25,032 nt of DNA. Origin: Campylobacteraceae bacterium (GTDB lineage Bacteria; Campylobacterota; Campylobacteria; Campylobacterales; Sulfurovaceae). Positions 5,671 to 14,386 of this stretch are shown piece by piece. The DNA is taken from the NCBI GenBank assembly GCA_027081065.1, contig JALWLW010000017.1, positions 1-25,032 on the forward strand, written 5' to 3'. The notes below the pieces were generated by a model. The model ran no database searches. It was not told the DNA's origin and worked only from the letters and a program-made list of their open reading frames with translations. The stretch's first letter is position 1, and each line of letters starts with the position of its first letter. A program made the translations under genes and the position numbers.

Positions 5671-7527
5671 CTACTTTCCAAATAAATAAATCAAATCAGG
5701 AAATAATACTATAATTAATAAGGCTAAAAGCTGTAAACCAATAAAAAGTAATACGCCTCTATATATCTGCCCTGTTGTCACCAAATTTCCAGCTGCTCCT
5801 TTTAGGTAAAAAAGAGCAAAACCAAAGGGAGGTGTTAAAAATGAGGCTTGTAAATTTAAAGCAATGAGTATAGCAAACCAAATAGGGTCTATGCCAAAAG
5901 CGTGTGCAATGGGTACTAAAATAGGTACTACCACAAAGGCAATTTCTATAAAGTCTATAAAAAAGCCTAAAAAGAAAATAATCAACATCGCCAAAAGAAT
6001 AAACATCCATTTATCACCCACGTCGTCTTGAAAAAACTGCATCGCCATCACATCACCACCAAGCTCGTTAAAAACCAATGAAAATGCTGTTGCTCCAATG
6101 AGTATCATAAATATCATTGAGGTTAATTTAACAGCTTCACTAGAAGCATAACGTAATAAGCCAAAAGAAAACTCCCCATTAAAAAATGCCAAAGCCAAAG
6201 CACCCAAAACCCCAATGGCTGCCGATTCAGTGGGAGAGGCAATTCCAGCAAAGATAGAACCCAACACAGCCACAATAAGTAGCAAAGGTGGGCTAATGAC
6301 TTTTAAGGCTTCTTTTACAACTTTTCCATAAGGCTCATCATTGGGAATGGCAGGTGCTACTTCTTCGTTAAAATAGGCATAAATAAGTATGTATATTATA
6401 TACAAACCAATCAAAATAAGCCCAGGAACGACAGCTGCTTTAAACAAATCACCCACAGAGAGATGCATCTGATCACCCAAAATAATTAACACAATAGAGG
6501 GAGGAATAATCTGCCCCAATGTCCCCGAAGCTGCAATAGAACCAGTAGCCAATTGAGGCGAATAATTATGCTTTAACATCAACGGCAAAGCAATTAACGA
6601 CATCATTACCACCGATGCCCCAACAATACCTGTTGAAGCTGCTAATATTGCCCCCACAACAACCACCGAAATAGCCAAGCCACCACGAACAACCCCAAAC
6701 AATTTTCCCATAGAGAGTAAAAGGTTTTCTGCCATTTTAGACTTTTCTAAAATCAAGCCCATCAAAATAAATAGAGGCACAGACATAAGTGTAATATTCC
6801 CCATAATTCCATAAACACGGTAAGGTAACATATCTAAAACATGTGTTCCAAGCTCATCAGATATAAGTGCAAAAAATAACGCCACACCAGCAAACACAAA
6901 TGCCACATGGAAACCTGTCATCAGTAACACAAGGGTCAATAAAAACATAAGCCATAAAGGGTCAATAAGAAAAGCCATATCAAGAAAAGAAAAGGCTAAA
7001 AAAGAAAAAATAACCACCAAGCCTATGAGTAAATGTTTCTTACTTTTTAGTTCTCCATAAGCCTTAATAATTTCAGAAATAGCTTGTAACACTAAAAGCA
7101 CAAACGCTAAAAACAACACACCTTTAATAATAAAACGATAAGCTAACCCACCTGGATCAGAAGAGATTTCATTTTGTACATAAGACTGAAGTGTCATCTC
7201 ATAACAGCCATGTAAAAAATAGAGCGAAAAAGGAATAAGTAAAAACAACATAGAAAAAATCTGTATGATCGCTTTAGTTTCTGTAGAATAAGAAGAAAAA
7301 AAGATATCTACACGCACATGTTTATCATGTTTTAGAGCGTAAGAGAGTCCAAAAAGAAAAACAATATCAAAAATATGCCATTCAAGCTCTTGTAGAGCAA
7401 TTGATCCTGCTGAAAAAAGATAACGTGCCATGGCATCGTAACCTATTAATAGGGCTAGGACTAAAACTAATATTGCTGATAGATAACCTATTTTTTTTGT
7501 TAGGGTATTTGTAAAAGAAACTAACAT
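5671..7527 (-). CDS. TRAP transporter permease, fused small (DctQ) and large (DctM) subunits
   Basis: 618 residues, nearly all membrane. Residues about 1-165 form a DctQ-like unit with four helices (DAMARYLFSAGSIALQELEWHIFDIVFLFG is the diagnostic stretch, cut here to its start at residue 25-30). Residues about 180-618 form the 12-helix DctM unit, with GASVVMMSLIALPLM, the ILAASTGIVGAS hairpin loop, IPPSIVLIILGDQ, and near the end NLQASFLTPPFGFALFYLKG. TRAP transporters use sodium or proton gradients to import organic acids from a periplasmic receptor. No DctP receptor gene is adjacent on either side. The DctM motifs resemble the mannitol/chloroaromatic group; substrate unknown. The ribosome site ahead of the ATG at 7527 is poor, but the next Met would cut into the first helix. 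The 70-residue gene follows 8 bases downstream. Confidence 0.9.
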   Translation of the reverse strand: MLVSFTNTLTKKIGYLSAILVLVLALLIGYDAMARYLFSAGSIALQELEWHIFDIVFLFGLSYALKHDKHVRVDIFFSSYSTETKAIIQIFSMLFLLIPFSLYFLHGCYEMTLQSYVQNEISSDPGGLAYRFIIKGVLFLAFVLLVLQAISEIIKAYGELKSKKHLLIGLVVIFSFLAFSFLDMAFLIDPLWLMFLLTLVLLMTGFHVAFVFAGVALFFALISDELGTHVLDMLPYRVYGIMGNITLMSVPLFILMGLILEKSKMAENLLLSMGKLFGVVRGGLAISVVVVGAILAASTGIVGASVVMMSLIALPLMLKHNYSPQLATGSIAASGTLGQIIPPSIVLIILGDQMHLSVGDLFKAAVVPGLILIGLYIIYILIYAYFNEEVAPAIPNDEPYGKVVKEALKVISPPLLLIVAVLGSIFAGIASPTESAAIGVLGALALAFFNGEFSFGLLRYASSEAVKLTSMIFMILIGATAFSLVFNELGGDVMAMQFFQDDVGDKWMFILLAMLIIFFLGFFIDFIEIAFVVVPILVPIAHAFGIDPIWFAILIALNLQASFLTPPFGFALFYLKGAAGNLVTTGQIYRGVLLFIGLQLLALLIIVLFPDLIYLFGK

Positions 7528-7725
7528 CTAGTTATCGTTTCGGAATATTTTTTTATCATATAGTTTTCCTATTATTAATCATCTTAATCATCTACAACAC
7601 TTCAAAAAAACCTATATCTTTTCTTGATAAAATCGTAGAACCAATAATTTGCAGCTAACTATATCATATTTTATATTTCTCTTTTCCCTACCATACACAA
7701 AGCCTTACATTTAATAATTTTCATG

Positions 7726-7731
7726 TAAAAT
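7726..7731 (+). promoter_or_regulatory. Candidate -10 box of queH
   Basis: TAAAAT at 7726-7731, preceded by TG, lies 20 bases before the AAAGGA ribosome site (7750-7755). The 234 bases between the TRAP permease start and queH are AT-rich and hold this and TATGATATAG-like boxes on the minus strand; I see no other gene there. Confidence 0.4.
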
Positions 7732-7761
7732 ACGCAACAATAACCCTCTAAAGGATATCTT

Positions 7762-8844
7762 ATTTTAGTTCATATTTGCTGTGCTGTTGATAGCCACTAT
7801 TTCTTACAAAAACTTCAAGCCCAATATCCAAATGAAACATTGGTAGGATACTTTTATGACCCCAATATTCACCCCTATTCTGAATATCAATTACGTCTAC
7901 TTGATGTTAAACGTTCTTGTCAAATGTTAGGTATCACATTAATAGAAGGTGAATACGATGTCGACAATTGGCTAAAAGCTGTTCGTGGTTTTGAAAATGA
8001 ACCTGAAAAAGGAGAGAGGTGTGCCATCTGTTTTGATAGACGTTTTGAAGTAACAGCCAAACAAGCAGCACAAATGGGTGAAAAAACTTTTACCTCTACC
8101 CTATTAACTTCTCCTAAAAAGTCACTCGAACAACTCAAAACTGCTGGTGATGCTTTGGCTAAAAAGTTTAACATTACTTTTGTTGCTCCTGACTACAGAA
8201 AAGCTTCAGGTACACAAGAACAAAATATTATGGCAAAAGAAGATGCTCTCTATCGTCAAGACTATTGTGGTTGTCTTTTTGCACTCAACATTCAACGTGA
8301 TCAACAAAAAAAACTTGCCGATGAACTTTTTTCTCCTATTTCACAACAAATACAACCAGAGTCCATTGAAGCAAGAATTAAACTCTATGAAAAGCGTTGG
8401 AAGCTAGAAGATGAAAAAATTAACTACAAAATAGTTAAAGAACGTTTCTTAAATTGGCGACAAATTCATGGACATTTACGCATAAAAAAGCAAACTGTTC
8501 CAGCACATTTTTTACCTTTTTCTACCATAAGAAATGAATATTCAAGAGGAAAAGTTGATTTACAAATAGATATCTTACATTATATGAATAGAGATGAAAT
8601 TAAGTTTATTACCCTATCAAACTACAATACGTTATCTAAAAAAAACTATAAAAATATTCAAGAGCTTATTTACTCTAGTCCTAGCTTTGAAGAAGAACTT
8701 AAGATTAGAAGAGAACTTATTCCTAACCCTTATGATTTATCTGCCATTTTAGTTGTAGAAGAAATTCCTACTCAAAAAGTCGAAATCATTTATAAGAGCC
8801 ATATATATGAGGATGTTAGAGAAGTTCTGTTAGAAATTTCTTAA
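7762..8844 (+). CDS. queH: Epoxyqueuosine reductase QueH (DUF208), apparent ATT start
   Basis: QueH reduces epoxyqueuosine to queuosine in the wobble base of certain tRNAs. Its Cys motifs are present: ICC (residues 6-7), RCAIC (87-90) and YCGC (169-171), with the SPKKS stretch near 117. The frame is open back to a TAA at 7741-7743 but has no ATG, GTG or TTG before a TTG at 7840, which would lose the essential ICC. AAAGGA (7750-7755) lies 6 bases ahead of ATT at 7762, and reading from it gives M-LVHICCAVDSHYF, the natural start for this family. I therefore place the start at ATT (360 residues). About 170 C-terminal residues extend past the catalytic part (from about 185), beyond minimal QueH length; their role is unknown. 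Alternatives are a point mutation or a sequence error. Confidence 0.85.
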   Translation: MLVHICCAVDSHYFLQKLQAQYPNETLVGYFYDPNIHPYSEYQLRLLDVKRSCQMLGITLIEGEYDVDNWLKAVRGFENEPEKGERCAICFDRRFEVTAKQAAQMGEKTFTSTLLTSPKKSLEQLKTAGDALAKKFNITFVAPDYRKASGTQEQNIMAKEDALYRQDYCGCLFALNIQRDQQKKLADELFSPISQQIQPESIEARIKLYEKRWKLEDEKINYKIVKERFLNWRQIHGHLRIKKQTVPAHFLPFSTIRNEYSRGKVDLQIDILHYMNRDEIKFITLSNYNTLSKKNYKNIQELIYSSPSFEEELKIRRELIPNPYDLSAILVVEEIPTQKVEIIYKSHIYEDVREVLLEIS

Positions 8845-8901
8845 CCTTTTTAGTTATTTTTAGATAAGATATTTAAAATTATTCTACTAAAGGCTAAATT
8901 C

Positions 8902-9357
8902 ATGCTATATGATGTCGTTGAAATTCAAAAAATCTTACCTCATAGGTATCCATTTTTGTTGGTTGACCGTGTTATCGAACTTGAAAAAGGAGTAAGCATA
9001 GAAGCTTATAAAAATGTTTCGATTTCTGAACCAATTTTCCAAGGACACTTTCCTGGTCATCCTATTTACCCAGGAGTTATGATTATTGAAGGTATGGCTC
9101 AAGCTGGTGGGGTATTAGCTTTTCAAAGTTCAAGTGCAGAAAACCAAGAAGAGATGAAAAATAAAGTTGTCTACTTTATGAGTATTGACAAAGCAAAGTT
9201 TCGTGCACCTGTAACCCCTGGTGATAAGCTTGTCTATAAACTCACTGTTATTAAACAAAGAGGTGCTGTTTGGCAACTTGATGCCAAAGCTTATGTTGAT
9301 GATAAACTTGTAGCCCAAGCTGAATTAAAAGCAATGATTGTAGATAAAGATAAATAA
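8902..9357 (+). CDS. fabZ: 3-hydroxyacyl-[acyl-carrier-protein] dehydratase
   Basis: 151 residues, full length. FabZ removes water from 3-hydroxyacyl-ACP in each cycle of fatty acid elongation in the cytoplasm. The hot-dog helix motif [11 protein letters not shown] holds catalytic His49, and Glu63 in [10 protein letters not shown] completes the dyad. The start [14 protein letters not shown] is typical. AAAGG lies about 9 bases before the ATG, and TAAAAT at 8874-8879 may be its promoter. It is the first gene of a tight run fabZ-lpxA-clpX-mreB-mreC; FabZ and LpxA compete for or share the 3-hydroxyacyl-ACP pool, which explains their pairing in many bacteria. Confidence 0.96.
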   Translation: MLYDVVEIQKILPHRYPFLLVDRVIELEKGVSIEAYKNVSISEPIFQGHFPGHPIYPGVMIIEGMAQAGGVLAFQSSSAENQEEMKNKVVYFMSIDKAKFRAPVTPGDKLVYKLTVIKQRGAVWQLDAKAYVDDKLVAQAELKAMIVDKDK

Positions 9358-9365
9358 GGACAAAC

Positions 9366-10145
9366 TTGTCAAATATACATAAAACAGCTATTATTGAAGA
9401 TGGGGCTAAAATTGGGAATAATGTCACAATTGGACCGTTTGTTACCATCTCATCACAATCTAGCATTGGAGATGACACCATTATTGATGCCCATGCTGTC
9501 ATTGATGGTAAAACAACCTTAGGTAAAGGAAATCATATTTTCTCTCATGCTGTAATTGGCTCTATTCCTCAAGATTTAAAATTTAATGGAGAGGATGTTG
9601 AGCTTATTATTGGTGATTACAATAAAATTCGTGAATTTACCCTACTCAATCCGGGAACCAAAGGGGGTGGCTCAATTACTAAAATTGGAAATAACAATTT
9701 ATTAATGGGTTACGTTCATTTAGGTCACGATGTTATTATGGGAAACAATTGTATTTTAGCAAATGGAGCAACCTTAGCTGGACACGTTGAACTAGGAGAT
9801 AATGTTGTTATTGGTGGATTTACTCCTGTACATCAGTTTGTACATATAGGAGATTATGCTATGATAGCTGGAGCATCAGCCTTAAGTCAAGATGTACCTC
9901 CTTATTGTTTGGCTGAGGGAAATAGAGCCTATTTAAGAGGACTAAATCTGACAGGATTAAGAAGAGCACTTCCAAGAGAAGATATCAATGAATTAAAAAT
10001 AGCATATAGAGAACTTTTTGAAAGTGTAAATGCACTCCAAGAAACAGCAGAAGATTTACAAACAAAAAGTTCTTCAGAACATGTAAAAAAATTAGTAGAG
10101 TTTATCACAAAATCAAAACGTGGTATCCCATATACAAGGAAATAA
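9366..10145 (+). CDS. lpxA: Acyl-ACP:UDP-N-acetylglucosamine O-acyltransferase
   Basis: 259 residues. LpxA transfers a 3-hydroxyacyl chain to UDP-GlcNAc, the first step of lipid A synthesis. The N-terminal two thirds is a left-handed beta helix of hexapeptide repeats ([18 protein letters not shown] and so on). Catalytic His121 lies in [22 protein letters not shown], and the substrate region [15 protein letters not shown] and [14 protein letters not shown] match the family. The C-terminal helices (about 190-259) form the trimer cap. The start is TTG at 9366, chosen because AAGGAC lies 4-5 bases upstream and the protein then begins [10 protein letters not shown] as expected; no ATG is available. 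It starts 8 bases after fabZ ends. Confidence 0.96.
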   Translation: MSNIHKTAIIEDGAKIGNNVTIGPFVTISSQSSIGDDTIIDAHAVIDGKTTLGKGNHIFSHAVIGSIPQDLKFNGEDVELIIGDYNKIREFTLLNPGTKGGGSITKIGNNNLLMGYVHLGHDVIMGNNCILANGATLAGHVELGDNVVIGGFTPVHQFVHIGDYAMIAGASALSQDVPPYCLAEGNRAYLRGLNLTGLRRALPREDINELKIAYRELFESVNALQETAEDLQTKSSSEHVKKLVEFITKSKRGIPYTRK

Positions 10146-10147
10146 GA

Positions 10148-11362
10148 ATGGCTAAAAAAGAGTGTAGTTTTTGTGGCACAAGTGAAAAAGAAAATAATCC
10201 ATTTATTGCAGGTAACGGTGCTTATGTTTGTTCAAATTGTGTCACTTCAGCTTATAAAATTCTTTTTGGAGAAGAAGAGAATTTCAGTGAAAATACAGAA
10301 CCTCAAACACTGTTAATTCCAAAAGAGATTCATAAAATGCTTAATGACTATGTTATTGGACAAGAGTCAGCTAAAAAGACCTTAGCAGTTGCTGTATACA
10401 ACCACTATAAACGAATCTTTAAAAATCAACAAAATAATGATATTAATATTGAGAAATCAAATATTTTACTCATCGGTCCTACAGGGTCTGGTAAAACACT
10501 ATTGGCACAAACTATTGCTAAGTTTTTAGATGTTCCTCTGGCCATTACTGACGCTACTAACTTAACAGAAGCTGGTTATGTTGGTGAAGATGTTGAAAAT
10601 ATTTTAACCAAACTTCTTCAAGCAGCTGGAGATGATGTTAAAAAAGCTGAACGAGGTATTATATTTATCGATGAAATGGATAAAATTGCCCGTATGGGTG
10701 AGAATCGTTCCATAACGCGTGATGTATCAGGTGAAGGGGTGCAACAAGCACTACTTAAGATTATTGAGGGTTCTGTTGTAAATATTCCTCCAAAAGGTGG
10801 ACGAAAACACCCTAACCAAGATTTTTTACAAATTGACACTTCAAATATATTGTTTATTTGTGGTGGAGCATTTGATGGAGTAGAAGAGATTATTCAGCGA
10901 CGTTTAGGAGCAAACCAGCTTGGATTTGGACAAACAAAAAGATCAAGTAAAGATAATGAAGATGTAATGCATCTTATTGAGTCTGCTGACTTGGTACAAT
11001 TTGGAATTATTCCAGAACTTATTGGACGACTTCACGTAACAGCAACACTTGAACCAATTACACTCAAAGCTATGATACGTATCTTAACTGAACCTAAAAA
11101 CTCTGTTACAAAACAGTATCAAAAACTCTTTGAAATTGACAATGTTGTCTTAACTTTTGAAGAGTCTGCGTTACAAGCTGTTGCAAAGAAAGCAATTAAT
11201 CGGAAAACAGGGGCGAGAGGCTTACGTTCAATCATGGAAGAAGCATTATTAGATATAATGTATGAACTTCCAGAACTTGAAGGATATGAGGTAGTCATAA
11301 CAGAAGAAGTAATTAATGATGGTGTAAAACCACTCTATATTAAAAATTCTAAAATAGCATAA
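10148..11362 (+). CDS. clpX: ATP-dependent Clp protease ATP-binding subunit
   Basis: 404 residues. ClpX is the AAA+ unfoldase that feeds proteins to ClpP. The N-terminal zinc-binding domain has Cys6, Cys9, Cys28 and Cys31. Walker A is GPTGSGKT (109-116), pore loop GYVG (142-145), Walker B IIFIDE (170-175), RKH loop 218-220, and the ClpP-docking loop is LGFG (257-260). The arginine-finger region [13 protein letters not shown] and sensor-2 GARGLR follow. All functional elements are intact. It starts 2 bases after lpxA, with its ribosome site (AAGGAAATAAG) inside the lpxA end, so it belongs to the same operon. clpP is not in the window. Confidence 0.97.
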   Translation: MAKKECSFCGTSEKENNPFIAGNGAYVCSNCVTSAYKILFGEEENFSENTEPQTLLIPKEIHKMLNDYVIGQESAKKTLAVAVYNHYKRIFKNQQNNDINIEKSNILLIGPTGSGKTLLAQTIAKFLDVPLAITDATNLTEAGYVGEDVENILTKLLQAAGDDVKKAERGIIFIDEMDKIARMGENRSITRDVSGEGVQQALLKIIEGSVVNIPPKGGRKHPNQDFLQIDTSNILFICGGAFDGVEEIIQRRLGANQLGFGQTKRSSKDNEDVMHLIESADLVQFGIIPELIGRLHVTATLEPITLKAMIRILTEPKNSVTKQYQKLFEIDNVVLTFEESALQAVAKKAINRKTGARGLRSIMEEALLDIMYELPELEGYEVVITEEVINDGVKPLYIKNSKIA

Positions 11363-11400
11363 AATAAAGAGACAAAAACAAAGAGACAAAGGAATATAAA

Positions 11401-12435
11401 ATGTTAAAAAAAATATTGGGAGTTTTTTCAAACGATTTAGCAATAGATTTAGGAACGGCAAACACATTGGTACTAGTAAAAGGCAAAGGTATTAGTATTA
11501 ATGAACCATCAGTTGTAGCCATTCAGTATGATAAAAGAGGTCGAGAACATATCTTAGCAGTAGGTCAAGAAGCTAAAGATATGGTAGGTAAAACACCAGG
11601 AAATATTAAAGCCATTCGTCCAATGAGAGATGGTGTTATTGCTGATTTTAATATTACAGAGATGATGATTCGATACTTTATTGAAAAAGTACATAATCGA
11701 AAAGGTCTCTTCTCTCCAAGAATAATTATCTGTGTTCCATTTGGCTTAACACAAGTAGAGCGTAAGGCTGTAAAAGAGTCTGCAATGTCAGCAGGGGCAA
11801 GAGAAGTTCACCTTATTGAAGAACCAATGGCAGCTGCCATTGGTTCAGGAATTCCTGTAAAAGATCCAAATGGTAACTTAGTGGTTGATATTGGTGGAGG
11901 AACTACTGAAATTGGTGTTATTTCACTTGGAGGTCTTGTACTTTCTAAATCTATTAGAACAGCTGGTGATAAGCTAGATAAATCCATCATTGATTACATG
12001 AAAAAGAACTTTAACCTTCTTATTGGTGATCGAGTTGCTGAAGAGATTAAAATTGCCATTGGTACAGCTGTACAACTTGAAGAAGAATTGGTCATGCAAG
12101 TAAAAGGTCGTGATCAAGTTGCTGGACTACTAACTTCTATTGAAGTCAACTCTGAGCATATGAGAGAAGCTATGAAAGAGCCTATCAGAGAAATTGCTGA
12201 AGCCCTTAAACTTGTCTTAGAACAAACTCCTCCCGATTTAGCTGGAGATATTGTTGAAAATGGAATTGTGCTAACAGGTGGTGGTGCATTAATTAGAGGT
12301 TTAGATAAATATTTATCAAACATGATTAAATTACCCGTATATGTAGCTGAAGACCCACTCTTAGCTGTTGCAAAGGGTACAGGAAAAGCACTTGAAGAGA
12401 TAGATATTTTACAACAATCCACCTATGAAGACTAG
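11401..12435 (+). CDS. mreB: Rod shape-determining actin homologue MreB
   Basis: 344 residues, full length. MreB forms membrane-bound filaments that guide lateral wall synthesis. The actin-fold nucleotide motifs are present: phosphate-1 DLGTAN (16-21), phosphate-2 VVDIGGGTTEIGVISLGG (about 162-180) and adenosine motif GIVLTGGGALIRGL (about 289-302). The N-terminus MLKKILGVFSNDLAIDLG is typical. AAAGGA lies 8 bases before the ATG. It follows clpX by 38 bases without an obvious terminator and overlaps mreC by 11 bases. Confidence 0.97.
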   Translation: MLKKILGVFSNDLAIDLGTANTLVLVKGKGISINEPSVVAIQYDKRGREHILAVGQEAKDMVGKTPGNIKAIRPMRDGVIADFNITEMMIRYFIEKVHNRKGLFSPRIIICVPFGLTQVERKAVKESAMSAGAREVHLIEEPMAAAIGSGIPVKDPNGNLVVDIGGGTTEIGVISLGGLVLSKSIRTAGDKLDKSIIDYMKKNFNLLIGDRVAEEIKIAIGTAVQLEEELVMQVKGRDQVAGLLTSIEVNSEHMREAMKEPIREIAEALKLVLEQTPPDLAGDIVENGIVLTGGGALIRGLDKYLSNMIKLPVYVAEDPLLAVAKGTGKALEEIDILQQSTYED

Positions 12436-13252
12436 TCGACTAATTATACTTTTTATCTTTGTGGCCCTTACAATTTTCCTCTTAAGAAAAGAGGAGAGCT
12501 TCCAAGATAATTTTGCACTGCTTACTTTACCCATTAAAGAGAGTTATTTAGATATCGTTAACTCATTAAAGCATTCTAAAGAACAATACCTACAACAAGC
12601 TGAAGCAATTAAATCTTTAAAAAAAGAAAATATTTTACTTCGTAAATATCTTTATCAGCAAAAAATCAACTTAATCGAACTAAAACAACTTAACCAATAT
12701 AGTGAAACCAAATTCAATAACTTTAAAAATATTTTACGTGTTCAAACTATCTCCTATAAAAAACTAAATGATTTTTCACAAATCTATCTAACCAATGGTG
12801 AAGAGCTAGGAGAAGATAAAATATATGGACTCATTCAAAGAAATGTTGTTGCTGGTATTGCACTTAAACAAAATGGACCACTGAAAGGTATTTTACTTTC
12901 AAACCCTATTTGTCAATTTTCTACTTTTATTGGAGAGAAAAAAACCCCTGGAATCGCGAAAGGAATTGATGCTGAAAGCATAGAGGTAAACTTCATACCA
13001 AAGTGGTCGAAAATAGAAGTAGGCGATAAAGTTTTAACTTCAGGATTAGACAATATTTTTTTACCCGATATTCCTGTAGGTGTAGTCACTAATATACTTA
13101 CAAGAAGTACTTATAAAACAGCCATTGTCAAAACTTATGCTGATGTTTTACACCCAAACTTTTTTTACTTAGTAAAAGAAGTTCTGCATAAACCTGAAGA
13201 CCTCAATATAACAAAACTCAAATTAGAACACAACGCTAGTAAGGAAATATAA
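12425..13252 (+). CDS. mreC: Rod shape-determining protein MreC
   Basis: 275 residues. MreC links MreB filaments to the periplasmic elongation synthases. One N-terminal membrane helix (about 4-20), a coiled coil (about 55-95), then the two beta domains, including GLIQRNVVAGIA, LLSNPICQFSTFI and the conserved WSKIEVGDKVLTSGLDNIFLPDIPVG (about 198-223). The ATG lies inside the mreB end (11-base overlap), indicating translational coupling. No mreD follows; in its place is a MotA-like gene whose ATG shares one base with the mreC stop (TAATG). Absence of an adjacent mreD is usual in this phylum as far as I recall. Confidence 0.93.
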   Translation: MKTSRLIILFIFVALTIFLLRKEESFQDNFALLTLPIKESYLDIVNSLKHSKEQYLQQAEAIKSLKKENILLRKYLYQQKINLIELKQLNQYSETKFNNFKNILRVQTISYKKLNDFSQIYLTNGEELGEDKIYGLIQRNVVAGIALKQNGPLKGILLSNPICQFSTFIGEKKTPGIAKGIDAESIEVNFIPKWSKIEVGDKVLTSGLDNIFLPDIPVGVVTNILTRSTYKTAIVKTYADVLHPNFFYLVKEVLHKPEDLNITKLKLEHNASKEI

Positions 13253-14382
13253 TGAACCATCAACAATACTCAAATACCCCCTGTTTTATCAACTACCTAC
13301 TTTTAGCACTTTTTGGAACACTCTTTTTTATCATTATTCTACTAGGTTACTTTAATTTTATTCCCTTAAAAGTCAACTTACACTCTGTTATTATCATCGG
13401 TACTATTTATTTAGTTTACCTCTTTTTTATCAGACATAATGCCAACTTTGTTGTTTGTAAAATGCGTAAAGAGTATGTTAATCTACAAAAAGATTTACAG
13501 CAAACCATCAAAGACAACTCATTAACAATTTTCTCAGAGACAAAGTCTACCATTAATATTTCAGAATTTATTACTAACTATTATCAAACATTTAGAAATG
13601 ACAATTATGCTTCCATTGCTTCTTCACTTTTTCCAATGTTAGGTATTTTAGGAACATTTACAGCTATTGCTATTTCCATGCCAGACTTTTCTTCTTCAAA
13701 TGAAGCTACACTTGATCATGAAATTTCTCTTTTACTTTCTGGAATTGGTACAGCTTTTTATGCTTCAATTTATGGTATTTTCTTATCTATCATTTGGTCA
13801 TTTTTTGAAAAAAGAGGTCTTTCAAAAGTTGATGCAGATTCCCACCAACTCCATCAAGTTTATACCTCTTATATTTGGTCTCCAAGTGAACTAAAACGCC
13901 ATGAGCATATGCAACATGAAATGCGTGACCAAAAAATGATACAAGCACTTAAAGAGACCTTTAACTTAGAGTTTATTCAACTTCTAAATGAGAAACATTT
14001 AGATAATTTTCAAACTATTATTGGTGAAACCAATAAAAACTTTACGAACATTGCTAATCATCTAAAAATGGTATCAACTGATTTAAAAGATACCATCGCT
14101 AAAATTGAAACTTCAAAATCTGCCTTAACAGCAAGTCAAAAAATTGAACAAAACATTCAGGAATTTACACAAGTAACAGCATCACTCAACCATACACTTA
14201 GCCAATTTGATGCAACACTTGAGAAATCACTCAACATGACTTTTTCAAAAATAGACAATGAGGTAGGTGAAATTGTAATGAAACTTGCAAACTTTGCCCA
14301 TAGTACAGCTGAACAAAATAAAATTTTACAGCGTACCATTACTGAGTACCACAATAATATTTCTCAACTTAGTGTAAAATAG
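13252..14382 (+). CDS. MotA/TolQ/ExbB-type (ZorA-like) proton-channel subunit
   Basis: 376 residues. Four membrane helices are visible: about 15-35, 43-63, 120-143 and 163-186. The last two carry the family core: SLFPMLGILGTFTAIAISM and LLSGIGTAFYASIYGIFLSI, in which small residues and Thr line the proton path. The loop between helices 2 and 3 is short (about 55 residues), unlike flagellar MotA. The C-terminus is a long soluble helical tail (about 190-376, with coiled-coil stretches), as in ZorA and related 5:2 motors. It overlaps mreC by one base and is followed after 4 bases by the MotB/OmpA-like partner. By analogy five copies would surround a dimer of the partner. The channel class is secure; the role (wall remodelling, motor, defence-like sensing) is open. 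It is not a flagellar stator by context. Confidence 0.8.
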   Translation: MNHQQYSNTPCFINYLLLALFGTLFFIIILLGYFNFIPLKVNLHSVIIIGTIYLVYLFFIRHNANFVVCKMRKEYVNLQKDLQQTIKDNSLTIFSETKSTINISEFITNYYQTFRNDNYASIASSLFPMLGILGTFTAIAISMPDFSSSNEATLDHEISLLLSGIGTAFYASIYGIFLSIIWSFFEKRGLSKVDADSHQLHQVYTSYIWSPSELKRHEHMQHEMRDQKMIQALKETFNLEFIQLLNEKHLDNFQTIIGETNKNFTNIANHLKMVSTDLKDTIAKIETSKSALTASQKIEQNIQEFTQVTASLNHTLSQFDATLEKSLNMTFSKIDNEVGEIVMKLANFAHSTAEQNKILQRTITEYHNNISQLSVK

Positions 14383-14386
14383 CATT

